DNA of 56,975 bases. Origin: Candidatus Rhodoferax odensensis (GTDB taxonomy: Bacteria > Pseudomonadota > Gammaproteobacteria > Burkholderiales > Burkholderiaceae_C). The translations under genes and the position numbers were made by a program. The notes beneath the pieces are model-generated. The model was given only the letters and a program-made list of their open reading frames with translations. It did no database searches and had not been told where the DNA came from. The stretch lies in the NCBI GenBank assembly GCA_016718405.1, contig JADKDJ010000041.1:1-56975 (forward strand), given 5' to 3'. Position 1 is the first letter of the stretch, and every line of letters starts with the position of its first letter. This document shows positions 17,644-25,450 of the stretch, in pieces.

Positions 17644-18042
17644 CTATGTGACAAGACTGGCACCCTGAACCCTTGAAGCCGCCTTGTCAAACGTCCACAG
17701 GGGACCCTGTCCCGCGGCATGTGCCAAGGCAATGTGAATACAGTCTGCAAAATCGGCTTTATTTTGTCGAAACAGCTCCAGGGCCACCTCCGCGCTTGCC
17801 TCGGCTTCAAACACCAGCTCCTTTGCCGACAAGAGACTGGATAGGGTGGTGATGATCTGGTCTTTGGGAAACTCAAAGTTGGATCGCAATACCCATTCAA
17901 GCTCCAGTAGAACGGTGATGGGTATGAACAGAGTCTCGCCACGCGTCAACGCCGCGTCGACCAATTGCCTGGCCTGAAAGCCCTGACGGGCATCGTCCTG
18001 AATCAGGAAACGTACCAGTACGTTGGTATCGAGCGCGGCCAT
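17644..18042 (-). CDS. vapC: VapC-type PIN-domain toxin
   Basis: The product is a 132-residue PIN-domain endoribonuclease. The acidic catalytic residues are visible: D5 in AALDTNVLVRFLIQDD, E47 in VLLELEWVL, D97 and D101-type positions in NKADFADCIHIALA, and D119 in LWTFDKAA. VapC toxins cleave tRNA or rRNA when freed from VapB. It lies 12 bp downstream of an AbrB-type antitoxin gene in the usual antitoxin-first order. Confidence 0.85.
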   Translation of the reverse strand: MAALDTNVLVRFLIQDDARQGFQARQLVDAALTRGETLFIPITVLLELEWVLRSNFEFPKDQIITTLSSLLSAKELVFEAEASAEVALELFRQNKADFADCIHIALAHAAGQGPLWTFDKAASRVQGASLVT

Positions 18043-18054
18043 GTCAAACAGCCT

Positions 18055-18276
18055 TCAGCGCCATGGGTTCATGTCTTCAACGCGAACCTTCTTCCCCTTG
18101 GGGTTCTTCAAAGTTCCGGCCAAGTCCTTGATCGACCTGGTCTTGGCACGAACGATCGCCGTGCCATCGGGCATGACACTCCAAATCAATTTGGTTCCCA
18201 ACCCGGCGTGCATGGCCTCGCGCACCGGCTGGGGAACCGTGGTTTGACCTTTAATGGTGAGGGTGGATTCAGACAT
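18055..18276 (-). CDS. vapB: VapB-type AbrB/SpoVT antitoxin
   Basis: The product has 73 residues and an N-terminal SpoVT/AbrB swapped-hairpin domain (STLTIKGQTTVPQPVREAM, then GTKLIWSVMPDGTAIVRAK). A basic C-terminal tail (NPKGKKVRVEDMNPW) probably blocks the VapC active site. It is the first gene of the operon and should autorepress through the palindrome just upstream. Confidence 0.85.
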   Translation of the reverse strand: MSESTLTIKGQTTVPQPVREAMHAGLGTKLIWSVMPDGTAIVRAKTRSIKDLAGTLKNPKGKKVRVEDMNPWR

Positions 18277-18286
18277 CTTGCGTCCT

Positions 18287-18305
18287 TACAAAAACTAGTT
18301 TTGTA
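18287..18305. promoter_or_regulatory. Palindromic operator upstream of vapBC
   Basis: TACAAAAACTAGTTTTGTA is a near-perfect inverted repeat centred on ACTAGT. It ends 10 bp before the vapB start codon on the minus strand. Position and symmetry fit a VapB autoregulatory site; binding is inferred. Confidence 0.5.
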
Positions 18306-18388
18306 ATGGTACTACATGTACGCAGATGCGTGCGCGAATCCACTTCTGCTCACTGAGCAAGGTCGCGCGAACCTCCCGACATCGGGCC

Positions 18389-18778
18389 TCAGAGTTGACG
18401 CCAGGGCAATCCACGCATGCGCCAGCCGCCCAGTGTGCCGCGGTGGTGCTCGGCGTCGAGCTCGCCCTCAAAGCCTTCGAGCACGTTGCGCACATTGGTA
18501 AAGCCATGCTGCTCCAGCGCCAGGCCCGCGTCGACCGAGCGCTTGCCGCTGCGGCAGATCAAGATGATCGCCCGATCCTTGCGCCCGGCCATGCGCAGGG
18601 CCGTGTCACTGAAGTGCGGGTTGATCTCAAAATCCGGCTCGGTATTCCACTCGATGTTGACGGCGTCGACCGGATGGCCCACGTAGTAGAACTCGGCCTC
18701 GGTACGGCAGTCGATCAATAGCGTATTGGGTTTGGCCTGAAGCTCATCAAAGGCCTGTTGCGGGGTGAGATGATCCAT
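18389..18778 (-). CDS. Rhodanese-domain sulfurtransferase
   Basis: The product is a 129-residue single rhodanese domain with no signal peptide, hence cytoplasmic. The active-site loop CRSGKR starts at C75 (IILICRSGKRSVDAGLAL). The N-terminal part has the typical LIDCRTEAEFYYVGHPVDAVNIEW fold, and the C-terminus ends NVLEGFEGELDAEH followed by GGWRMRGLPWRQ. The preceding GHP and the WR.RGLPW ending resemble rhodaneses found near sulfur-oxidation genes. It probably carries persulfide sulfur or supports cyanide/thiosulfate sulfur transfer. The start at 18778 was chosen because the family begins at MDHLTPQQA; repeat C lies just upstream. Confidence 0.85.
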   Translation of the reverse strand: MDHLTPQQAFDELQAKPNTLLIDCRTEAEFYYVGHPVDAVNIEWNTEPDFEINPHFSDTALRMAGRKDRAIILICRSGKRSVDAGLALEQHGFTNVRNVLEGFEGELDAEHHRGTLGGWRMRGLPWRQL

Positions 18779-18792
18779 GCTTGACTCCTGAT

Positions 18793-18840
18793 ACTTTGCG
18801 GGACAGACCTTTAGCTCTGTCCTCGACTGATTGTCGGATG
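18793..18840 (+). repeat. Palindromic repeat, copy C (short form)
   Basis: CTTTGCGGGACAGACCTTTAG joined to CTCTGTCCTCGACTGATTGT. The variable centre is reduced to a few bases, leaving a compact hairpin with GGACAGA/TCTGTCC arms. Unlike copies A, D and E it is antisense to the adjacent gene (rhodanese), lying 14 bp before its start codon. It shares the GTCGGATG tail with copy B. Confidence 0.7.
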
Positions 18841-18932
18841 TTGGCTGTCCACATTGTGCCGCCATGGTCTGGCACAGTAAACAACAACATTGTCATATCG
18901 ATATAGCGCTGGGCGCGGGTGTCTGGCGCGCC

Positions 18933-19262
18933 TCAGACGGCAAGCAGTTTGGCTTGCGACGTGCGCTTCGTGGCGGATGTCTTGAGCTTGGTGACCTTGA
19001 CTGTCGGGGCCATGCCCGCCGTGGCAGCCATGTCGATCAAGGTGTCGAGCGAAAACAGGTTCACCTTGCCCCGCATCAGATCAGAGATACGCGGTTGAGT
19101 CACGCCAAACAGTTTCGCGGCCTCGCTTTGGGTCATGCTGCGCTCCTGAATAGCCACGCTCAAGGCCATCATCAAGGCAGAGCGCGCCTTCATGCTGGCC
19201 GCTTCCTGAGGCGTGTCTTCGATGGCGTCCCAGACACTGGCGAATCGATTTTTGTTGGTCAT
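18933..19262 (-). CDS. higA: HigA-like XRE antitoxin
   Basis: The product has 109 residues with a Cro/C1-type helix-turn-helix: RSMTQSEAAKLFGVTQPRIS near 60-79, then DLMRGKVNLFSLDTLIDMAA. The N-terminus (FASVWDAIEDTPQEAASM) matches XRE antitoxins partnered with Gp49/HigB-type toxins. The gene overlaps the upstream toxin remnant by 4 bp (ATGA). With its toxin truncated it may persist as an orphan regulator. Confidence 0.8.
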   Translation of the reverse strand: MTNKNRFASVWDAIEDTPQEAASMKARSALMMALSVAIQERSMTQSEAAKLFGVTQPRISDLMRGKVNLFSLDTLIDMAATAGMAPTVKVTKLKTSATKRTSQAKLLAV

Positions 19263-19441
19263 GACCTTATCTCCTTGCGCAAGTCCGGCACACCGGTATC
19301 AATCGACGTCATGGCCTTGGCATCATCAGGCGGCAGGCCGTGCTGCACCTTGTCCAGTTGATAGCCCGCCTCTTGCATGACACTGCGCGGGAAGGCACGA
19401 AAGTCATCCAGAGAACTGCCGCGAAACTCAATCTGCTTCAT
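19259..19441 (-). pseudogene. Truncated HigB/Gp49-type toxin
   Basis: The product has only 60 residues from the ATG at 19441. It matches the N-terminal half of phage-derived Gp49/RelE-like toxins (IEFRGSSLDDFRAFPRSV, AGYQLDKVQHGLPPDDAKAM, then VPDLRKEI). Intact family members run to about 105-115 residues, with a C-terminal 'YRVIY...HAF.KK' segment that carries the catalytic residues. Here a stop follows KEIRS and the remainder is absent, although the overlap with higA is retained. The toxin is probably inactive. I see no coding trace of the missing half before higA. Confidence 0.75.
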
Positions 19442-19450
19442 GTTTTTGTT

Positions 19451-19466
19451 ATACAAATCTTTGTAT
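19451..19466. promoter_or_regulatory. Palindromic operator upstream of higBA
   Basis: ATACAAATCTTTGTAT has perfect 7-bp arms with a 2-bp spacer, 9 bp before the toxin start on the minus strand. A TTGTCA -35-like box abuts it. This is the expected site for HigA autorepression; binding is inferred. Confidence 0.5.
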
Positions 19467-19792
19467 TGACAACGCAGGCCACGATCGTTCAAATCCGTGT
19501 ATGGCGCTGGCGGCTCGGCCGGTGCCAGCTTCGTGCCCGATACCCCAGTCCCATCATCAGTATGGTGACAAAAGAAGCACACAGCAGCGCATCAGGCCGT
19601 CGTCCCGAGCCGCAAAGCCACGAAGGAACACTTGAGAATCAAGGTGAAGCAGATGTCCTTTTTGAGGCTGCTAAGTGTTAACGAGAATGGCCCTTACTTC
19701 ACGTGTTTGCCCAAGAAACTCCAGTTTGCTTGTAGATCGATGCATGGGGCTGGAACGTCTGAAGAAGAGAGCATGCACCAATTGGTGGGCGC

Positions 19793-19888
19793 GGGGAGCA
19801 GGCTGCCAGGATGCTCTGCTCCGTGTCCCCCGCCCGCTACGCGGGCTCCTCCTTGACCTGCGCAGAACACCCAGGCAGCCTGCTCCCC
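19793..19888. repeat. 96-nt hairpin element 1
   Basis: GGGGAGCAGGCTGCC at the left is perfectly complementary to GGCAGCCTGCTCCCC at the right (15-bp arms). Inside are CGTGTCCCC (19822-19830), a small CCCGC/GCGGG hairpin and CTCCTTGACCT (19849-19859). The internal motifs reappear inverted in element 2. Confidence 0.75.
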
Positions 19889-19932
19889 AAGTTGCGTGGT
19901 TTGTGGGCCTCATAGCAAAACCGTCCTTCGCA

Positions 19933-20014
19933 GCAGCAGGGTGGGGGTTCACGCCAAAGTGAGGTCAAGGAGCGAAGGCGGGGACACGAACGGCGTGTGC
20001 ACCCACCCTGCTGC
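19933..20014. repeat. 82-nt hairpin element 2, inverted relative to element 1
   Basis: GCAGCAGGGTGGG and CCCACCCTGCTGC are perfect 13-bp arms. The internal motifs AGGTCAAGGAG (19962-19972) and GGGGACACG (19980-19988) are the reverse complements of those in element 1, while the arms differ between the two elements. Confidence 0.75.
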
Positions 20015-20209
20015 GAGTCCAACAATAGCTCCGCACCAAGCCTCGACACGCTCAGAGCGAACCGAGTCTTCCTTGAGTAAGTGCCATTCGGCTTAAGGGA
20101 GAATGGCTTGCCGGTGCCCTCAGGAGCAAGCCAAGTCAAGTACATTGAAGTCGCCGCATTGCAAACCAGTGTTCGCCGACACGCAGCGTCCGCAAGACCC
20201 GACAAACAA

Positions 20210-21112
20210 TTACTTCTTGGAAGCAATCTCCTGCAACCTCGTCGGCTGAATCAAATGCCCATCCAGGCCAGCTTCCTTGATTGAGCCCCCATACGCCACC
20301 GTCATCAACTGCGAGTAATACAGCACCGGCATGTTGAGCTTGGTGCCCTGCTTGCGGTTGATCTCGGACTGGTAAACCTCGACATTGGCCTGGCACAGCG
20401 GGCAGGGCGTGACGATCATCTCGGCGCCGTGGTCGTAGGCTGACTCCACGATGTCGCGGATCTGTTTCTGGCTTTTTTCCGGCTCGGAGAACGCCAGTGC
20501 ACCCCCGCAGCAGGTCACCTTCTGGTCATACGAGGTGAGCGCTTCGCCGCCCACGGTTTCGACCAGCTTGTCGAGGTACATCGGGTTCTCGAACGACTCG
20601 CCATCGATGCCAAACGGGCGGTTGGTCTGGCAGCCCACGTAGCCGGCAAACTTGACGCCTTCGAGTGTCTTGACGACCGGCTTCTTCAGTTCGTCGTAGC
20701 CGAAATCCTCAATCAGCACTTCGACCATGTGGCGCACCGGCGCGCTGCCCTTGTAGTTGAGCCCGGCCATCTTCAGCGCCTCATTGGTATCGGCCAGCAG
20801 TTGCGCGCTGCCATCGAGTTTTTCCTTGGACTCGCGCGCGTTGAGCCAGCAGGCGGCACAGGTAGCCACGATGTCCTGACCCGGCAGGTGATTCTCCGCC
20901 AGCGTGAAGTTGCGCGCATTCATGACCAGGCGCTCAAGCTCGCCGCCCCCGGCATAACCGATGGACGCGCTGCAGCAGTTCCAGTCGGGAATTTCGGTGA
21001 GCTTGACGTCCAGCGTTTTACACATCGAGTTGACCGAGGTCATGTAGTTGGCGGCGGAAGCCTTGAGCTGCGACGAGCAGCCGGGGTAGAAGGCGTATTC
21101 TTTTTTGGTCAT
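20210..21112 (-). CDS. hdrB: HdrB-like subunit with two CCG domains
   Basis: The product is a 300-residue heterodisulfide-reductase B homologue. The first Cys-rich (CCG) domain uses C12, C46, C47, C85 and C88 (PDWNCCSASIGYAG, ATCAACWLN). The second has VGCQTNRPFG, VTCCGGALAFSEP and CPLCQANVEVY. In methanogens HdrB holds noncubane 4Fe-4S clusters. Here it is the last gene of qmoA-qmoB-hdrC-hdrB. HdrBC replaces the membrane-bound QmoC, as described for some sulfate reducers and sulfur oxidisers. It presumably passes electrons from AprBA/QmoAB to a quinone-linked or soluble acceptor. Repeat copy D precedes its ribosome binding site. Confidence 0.85.
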   Translation of the reverse strand: MTKKEYAFYPGCSSQLKASAANYMTSVNSMCKTLDVKLTEIPDWNCCSASIGYAGGGELERLVMNARNFTLAENHLPGQDIVATCAACWLNARESKEKLDGSAQLLADTNEALKMAGLNYKGSAPVRHMVEVLIEDFGYDELKKPVVKTLEGVKFAGYVGCQTNRPFGIDGESFENPMYLDKLVETVGGEALTSYDQKVTCCGGALAFSEPEKSQKQIRDIVESAYDHGAEMIVTPCPLCQANVEVYQSEINRKQGTKLNMPVLYYSQLMTVAYGGSIKEAGLDGHLIQPTRLQEIASKK

Positions 21113-21121
21113 GATGGGCTC

Positions 21122-21180
21122 CTAATCGGTTGAGGACAGAGCTGGCTCGCTTCGCGTAGCTGCGGTCTGTCCCGCAAGGT
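21122..21180 (-). repeat. Intercistronic palindromic repeat, copy D (hdrC-hdrB)
   Basis: Read on the minus strand: CTTGCGGGACAGACCGCAGC, a centre with a GCTACGCGAAGC hairpin, then CTCTGTCCTCAACCGATTAG. It fills the gap between hdrC and hdrB, and its end merges with GGAG ahead of the hdrB start codon, just as copy A does before aprA. Arms are perfect. Confidence 0.75.
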
Positions 21181-21181
21181 C

Positions 21182-21835
21182 TCAGGATTTCGCGCGTTTG
21201 CGCTCTTCGATTTCCCGGGCCTTCTCCAGCATGGCGGCAATGCCCTTCTGGTCTTTGCATTTGTGGCCGCCAAACAGCTCGAACGGGTTGAGCCGCCCGG
21301 CCTTGATCAGGCCCAGCGCCACGTTGCGCATGTTCCAGCCTTGCTTGATGCCTGCCATCAGGCCGTCCTTGAAGTACAGGCCCATGGTCAGCTTGAGCTC
21401 GTTGACGCGGCCGGTGCGGGTGGCGTTTTTCCAGAACTGGATGGAAAAGTCACGTGTCGGCTGCATCTTGGGCGCCAGGCCCAGCTTTTGCGCATAGCTG
21501 GCCAGCCCATGCATGATCTGCGTGATGGGCAGCTTGCGCGGGCAACGCACCACGCAGTTGTAGCAAGACGTGCACATCCACATGGCGTCGGAGCGCAACA
21601 CCTCCTCGCGCTTGCCGGCACGGATCATCATGAAGATTTTCTGTGGCGTGTGCTCCCAGTGCGCGCCCAGCGGGCAGGACCCCGCGCACACGCCGCACTG
21701 CATGCACATCTTGACCCACTCGCCATCCTCGACGTGTGCCTCGACTTCTTTCAAAAAGTTGTTGCGGTAACGCAGCGTGGCCGCGGTGTTGGCTTCGCTC
21801 ATCGGGGTCGTACCGGTCGTCTTCAGCGCTTGCAT
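21182..21835 (-). CDS. hdrC: HdrC-like iron-sulfur subunit
   Basis: The product has 217 residues from the ATG at 21835, overlapping the qmoB stop by ATGA; an alternative start is at 21802. Two 4Fe-4S motifs are clear: CMQCGVCAGSCPLGAHW near 44-60 and CTSCYNCVVRCPRKLP near 90-105. The remainder is helical, as in HdrC/GlpC-type proteins. It bridges QmoB and HdrB. It lacks membrane helices, so unlike QmoC this unit is not itself an integral quinone reductase. Confidence 0.85.
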   Translation of the reverse strand: MQALKTTGTTPMSEANTAATLRYRNNFLKEVEAHVEDGEWVKMCMQCGVCAGSCPLGAHWEHTPQKIFMMIRAGKREEVLRSDAMWMCTSCYNCVVRCPRKLPITQIMHGLASYAQKLGLAPKMQPTRDFSIQFWKNATRTGRVNELKLTMGLYFKDGLMAGIKQGWNMRNVALGLIKAGRLNPFELFGGHKCKDQKGIAAMLEKAREIEERKRAKS

Positions 21836-24039
21836 CAGCCAAACCCCTTCATCGGCGACATGCCGATTTCCTTGATCTTGGCGGCGTAGTCGTTGATCAG
21901 CGTGGCTACGCGCTGGCTGTCGGTGATCGCCACTTCAAAACTGATCACGCGCTCCTTCTCCAATCCAAGTTGCTGCAGCGTGTCGTCGATCTTGCTCAGG
22001 CGGTAATGCGCCAGCTCCGAGCCCTTGACGAAGTGGCACTGGTAGTCGTCGCCCTTCTTGCAGCCCATCAGCATGACGCCGTCCCAACCACTGTTGAGCG
22101 CATCGGTGAGCCAGATCGCATTGACCGAGCCCAGGCAGCGCACCGGAATGGCACGCACAAAGGCGGAATAGACGGTGCGCGACAGGCCCGCCATGTCCAG
22201 CGCCGGGTAGGCGTCGTTCTCGCAGGCCAGCAGCAGGATGCGGGGCCGCTCGGAAAACTCGTCGGGCATGTCCAGCGACTTGATCTGGCTGCCCACGGTG
22301 TCCACCGAGTAGTTCTCGAACGAAATCACGCGCACCGGGCAAGCACCCATGCAGGTGCCGCAGCGGCGACAACGCGATTCGTTGAAGACGGGGAAGCGCC
22401 GCTCATCCTCGTCGATGGCGCCAAACGGGCACTCCACCGTGCAGCGCTTGCACTGGGTGCAGCCTTCCAGCCGCACGATCGGGTACGACAGATCGCCCGA
22501 GCGCGGGTGCGCGGCACGGCCCTGTGCCGCGTTCTCCACCGCCTGGATCGCCTTGAGCGCCGCGCCGGTGGCGTCGTCGGTGGCTTGAGCCAAGTCCATG
22601 GGTCGGCGCACTGGGCCGGCGGCATAGATGCCGGTGCGGCGCGTCTCATAGGGGAAGCAAATAAAGTGCGAATCGGTCAAGCCGGCCTTGAGCTGCGGCA
22701 AATCCTTGCCCTGTCGGTAGGTCAGATTCAGGATTGAGATGGGTTTCTCTGCCGGTTGCTGGTCATCGGGGATGTCGATGTTGACACCCGAGTTCGGCAC
22801 CTGGCCGGTGGCCAGCACCACCAGATCGGCGCTGAGTGTGACGTCTTCGTCCAGGATCAGGTCGCGAAAGTTCACGCTGCAGCCCTTGCCCTCAGCCAGG
22901 ACCCGGCTGACCTTGCCCTTGGTGAAGATCACGCCCTTGTTCTGCGCGCTGCGGTAAAAGTCTTCGCCCATGCCGGGCATGCGCAGATCGGTGTACAGCA
23001 CCACGGTTTCAATGTCGGGGTTGGCGTCCTTGAAGTACATGGCCTGCTTGACACTGGTGGCGCAGCAGTGGCCCGAGCAGTAAGGCAGATGGGTGCCGCT
23101 CTCGTCGCGCTGACCGGCGCACTGGACAAACACCACGCTGTTGACCGCAGCACCGTCGGCGCGCTGGATGACGCCACCGTTGGCGGCCTTGGCCATGGCT
23201 TCGAGGCCGGCCTGATCGACCACACCGCTCAATCCGCCACCGAGTTCCGGCAGCTTGGAAACGTCATAGCTTGAGAAGCCGCTGGTCTGGATGATGGCGC
23301 CCACGGTCTCTTCGGTGACGGTGCCACTCTCCCGTGCGATTCGGACCGCAAAGCGGCCCGGTGCGCCAGCGGTCTCGGCCAAAGTGGAGCCCAGGTGCAC
23401 GCTGATCTTGGGATGCGCCAAGACGCGGGCTATGAGCTCGGCCACCCCGGTTTCCTGTGGCTCGGCATAGGGCTCGCGCCAAGGCACGCGCTTGTGCAGC
23501 TTGGCGGCCCAGCCGCCCAGTGCGTTTTCCTTCTCGACGATCAGCACCTCGTAGCCGGTGTCCGCTGCTTCGATGGCTGCCGTCAGGCCCGACATGCCGC
23601 CGCCCACCACCAGGATGCGCTTGTTCGAGGCAGTATTCGGGTTGCCGGCGGGCACCGCCATTTTCTTGAGTTCTGCACAGCCCATGCGGATGTAGTCGTC
23701 AGCCATTTCCTGGCGCACCTCGTCATGGGCCTCGCCTTCGGCGACGATCCAGAGCACGCCCTCTCGCAAGTTGGCGCGCGCCATGGCCACATCGGGAAAA
23801 TGAAAGGCCTCGGTCTTGGCCCGGCGCGAGCAGGCGCCGATCATCACATGCGTGACGCACTCGTTCTGAATGTCATCACGAATGGTCTGCACCCCTTCGG
23901 CGCTGCACAGCATGTCGTGGCGCTTGATCAGCGCCATCTTGCCTTCACGCTTGGCCACTTTCTCCATCGCCCCAAGATCGAGCACCTCGCCCAAGCCACA
24001 GCCCGCGCACAGGTATGCGGCAAATTTAGTGTCGGCCAC
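21835..24039 (-). CDS. qmoB: QmoB, HdrA/MvhD-like flavin Fe-S subunit
   Basis: The product has 734 residues from a GTG at 24039. An FAD-binding Rossmann motif (ILVVGGGMSGLTAAIEAADT) lies near 140-160. HdrA-type regions follow (QCAGQRDESGTHLPYCSGHC), then two ferredoxin clusters (GCTQCKRCTVECPFGAI and CRRCGTCMGACPVRVI). The C-terminal 130 residues are an MvhD-like domain (LLACENDAYPALDMAG, GVMLMGCKKGDDYQCHFVKG). This is the domain order of QmoB. It accepts or donates electrons with AprBA via QmoA and may support electron bifurcation or confurcation. It overlaps qmoA upstream by 14 bp. Confidence 0.85.
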   Translation of the reverse strand: MADTKFAAYLCAGCGLGEVLDLGAMEKVAKREGKMALIKRHDMLCSAEGVQTIRDDIQNECVTHVMIGACSRRAKTEAFHFPDVAMARANLREGVLWIVAEGEAHDEVRQEMADDYIRMGCAELKKMAVPAGNPNTASNKRILVVGGGMSGLTAAIEAADTGYEVLIVEKENALGGWAAKLHKRVPWREPYAEPQETGVAELIARVLAHPKISVHLGSTLAETAGAPGRFAVRIARESGTVTEETVGAIIQTSGFSSYDVSKLPELGGGLSGVVDQAGLEAMAKAANGGVIQRADGAAVNSVVFVQCAGQRDESGTHLPYCSGHCCATSVKQAMYFKDANPDIETVVLYTDLRMPGMGEDFYRSAQNKGVIFTKGKVSRVLAEGKGCSVNFRDLILDEDVTLSADLVVLATGQVPNSGVNIDIPDDQQPAEKPISILNLTYRQGKDLPQLKAGLTDSHFICFPYETRRTGIYAAGPVRRPMDLAQATDDATGAALKAIQAVENAAQGRAAHPRSGDLSYPIVRLEGCTQCKRCTVECPFGAIDEDERRFPVFNESRCRRCGTCMGACPVRVISFENYSVDTVGSQIKSLDMPDEFSERPRILLLACENDAYPALDMAGLSRTVYSAFVRAIPVRCLGSVNAIWLTDALNSGWDGVMLMGCKKGDDYQCHFVKGSELAHYRLSKIDDTLQQLGLEKERVISFEVAITDSQRVATLINDYAAKIKEIGMSPMKGFG

Positions 24040-25321
24040 CTTGTGCTTCCTCCCTGGCTGTCTGGTGAATCACCTTGATCGCGCGCAACGCCGCACCGGT
24101 GGCGCTTTGCACCGAACGGTTAACGTCTTGCGGGCTGGAGGCGGCGCCGGCACCAACCATGCCGCCATCCCTTGAGCCCTCGATGAAACCCGACGAATCC
24201 GTGATCACGTCGGCCGGCAGGGGGAACCCATTCGATTCGGGCTCCATGCCGATGGCCAGCACCACCAGGTCATGCGCCGTCGCATAGCGGTGGTAGCCCT
24301 CGGTGTCCACCCCATGCAGGACCGGGTCCCCATTGTCGGCCTGCGCAATGCGCGCCACCTTCGATTTGACGAAAGTCACGGTCGGGTCCTGCTGCACCTT
24401 CTGGTAGAAATCTTCAAAGCGGTCAATGGCACGGATGTCGATGTAATAGACCGTCGACTTGGCAGCATCGCCATGGGCATCGTGCACATACTGGGTTTGC
24501 TTCAGCGACGCCATGCAACAGATGCGCGAGCAGTGGCGCAAATGGTTTTCATCGCGCGAACCGGCGCACTGGATGAAGGCGATGTTCTTGGCCTCCTTGC
24601 CGTCCGAAGGCCGCAGCAACTTGCCGCCGGTCGGGCCGGCTGGGTCGGCCATTCGTTCGAACTCGACGCTGGTAATGACGTTGGGAAAACGCCCATAACC
24701 ATAGGGCTGGATCTTGGCGGCATCGTAGGGCTTCCAGCCGGTGGCCCAGACCACGGCACCCACCGCAAGCTCAACCGTTTCTTCCTGCATCGAAAGATCA
24801 ATCGCGCCGGCCTTGCAGGCAGCCAGAGCCCGCTGGGCATCAGGCGTGCCGATCAGGGAGGGATCAAGCACGTAGCGCTGCGGGTAGGCCATCGCGTGCG
24901 GCAGGTACGCGGCCCGGATGTTGTCCAGGCCGTAGTTGGTGGGGTTGGGGACTTCGCTGCTGACCGCCTTGGCGCAATCGCCGCAGGCGGTGCAACGGTC
25001 GTTGACGTAGCGCGGCCGAATCTTCAACGTGGCGGTGTAGGCACCGCGTGTGCCGACAACACCTACCAACTCGGTCATCGTCATGACACGCACCCGGCGG
25101 TTGCCTTTGAGTCGACGCAGATTGATCTCCAGGCCGCAGGTGGGATGGCACATCTTGGGAAAGTAGCGGTACAACTGGGCGGTGCGTCCGCCCAGGCTGG
25201 CATTGCGTTCGATCAGCACCACCTCACGCCCGCACTCCGCCGCTTCCAGCGCAGCCGTCATGCCACTGATGCCGCCACCCACCACGAGAATGATCTGACT
25301 GGTCGCGACCGATGTCGTCAT
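24026..25321 (-). CDS. qmoA: QmoA, HdrA-like flavoprotein
   Basis: The product has 431 residues with a dinucleotide-binding N-terminus (IILVVGGGISGMTAALEAAE, then VLIERNASLGGRTAQLYRYF). An HPTCGLEINLRRL segment and the cluster CTACGDCAKAV fall near 60-135. HdrA-type RHCSRICCMASLKQTQYVH follows. QmoA is the shorter of the two Hdr-like Qmo flavoproteins and is the first gene of the minus-strand operon. The family links APS reductase with the quinone pool. The 3' end has the conserved VGAGAASSPQDVNRSVQSATGAALRAI ending shared with QmoB. Confidence 0.85.
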   Translation of the reverse strand: MTTSVATSQIILVVGGGISGMTAALEAAECGREVVLIERNASLGGRTAQLYRYFPKMCHPTCGLEINLRRLKGNRRVRVMTMTELVGVVGTRGAYTATLKIRPRYVNDRCTACGDCAKAVSSEVPNPTNYGLDNIRAAYLPHAMAYPQRYVLDPSLIGTPDAQRALAACKAGAIDLSMQEETVELAVGAVVWATGWKPYDAAKIQPYGYGRFPNVITSVEFERMADPAGPTGGKLLRPSDGKEAKNIAFIQCAGSRDENHLRHCSRICCMASLKQTQYVHDAHGDAAKSTVYYIDIRAIDRFEDFYQKVQQDPTVTFVKSKVARIAQADNGDPVLHGVDTEGYHRYATAHDLVVLAIGMEPESNGFPLPADVITDSSGFIEGSRDGGMVGAGAASSPQDVNRSVQSATGAALRAIKVIHQTAREEAQGGRH

Positions 25322-25450
25322 GGGTTCTCCACTGCTTTACGAACTGCGAAAGGGTGTCGATTCTTCGGGCTTGGACCGACCACGCGCCGACCCCGTTGAC
25401 CCTGTGCAAGATGATCGTAAACACAAAATGCCCACAACAACATCACCCGT

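Larger units (their letters stand above)
19583..20209. other. Gene-free region with hairpin elements
   Basis: I find no supported gene in these 627 bp. It holds the two long inverted repeats listed separately and a smaller hairpin at 20083-20107 (GCCATTC/GAATGGC). Composition is lower in GC than in the flanking operons. It separates the mobile/TA segment from the hdrB end of the qmo-hdr operon. Confidence 0.5.

Noticed and set aside
19793..20014. Integron attC sites
   Set aside because: The hairpins have the right size but lack RYYYAAC/GTTRRRY ends, and no integrase or cassette ORF is nearby.
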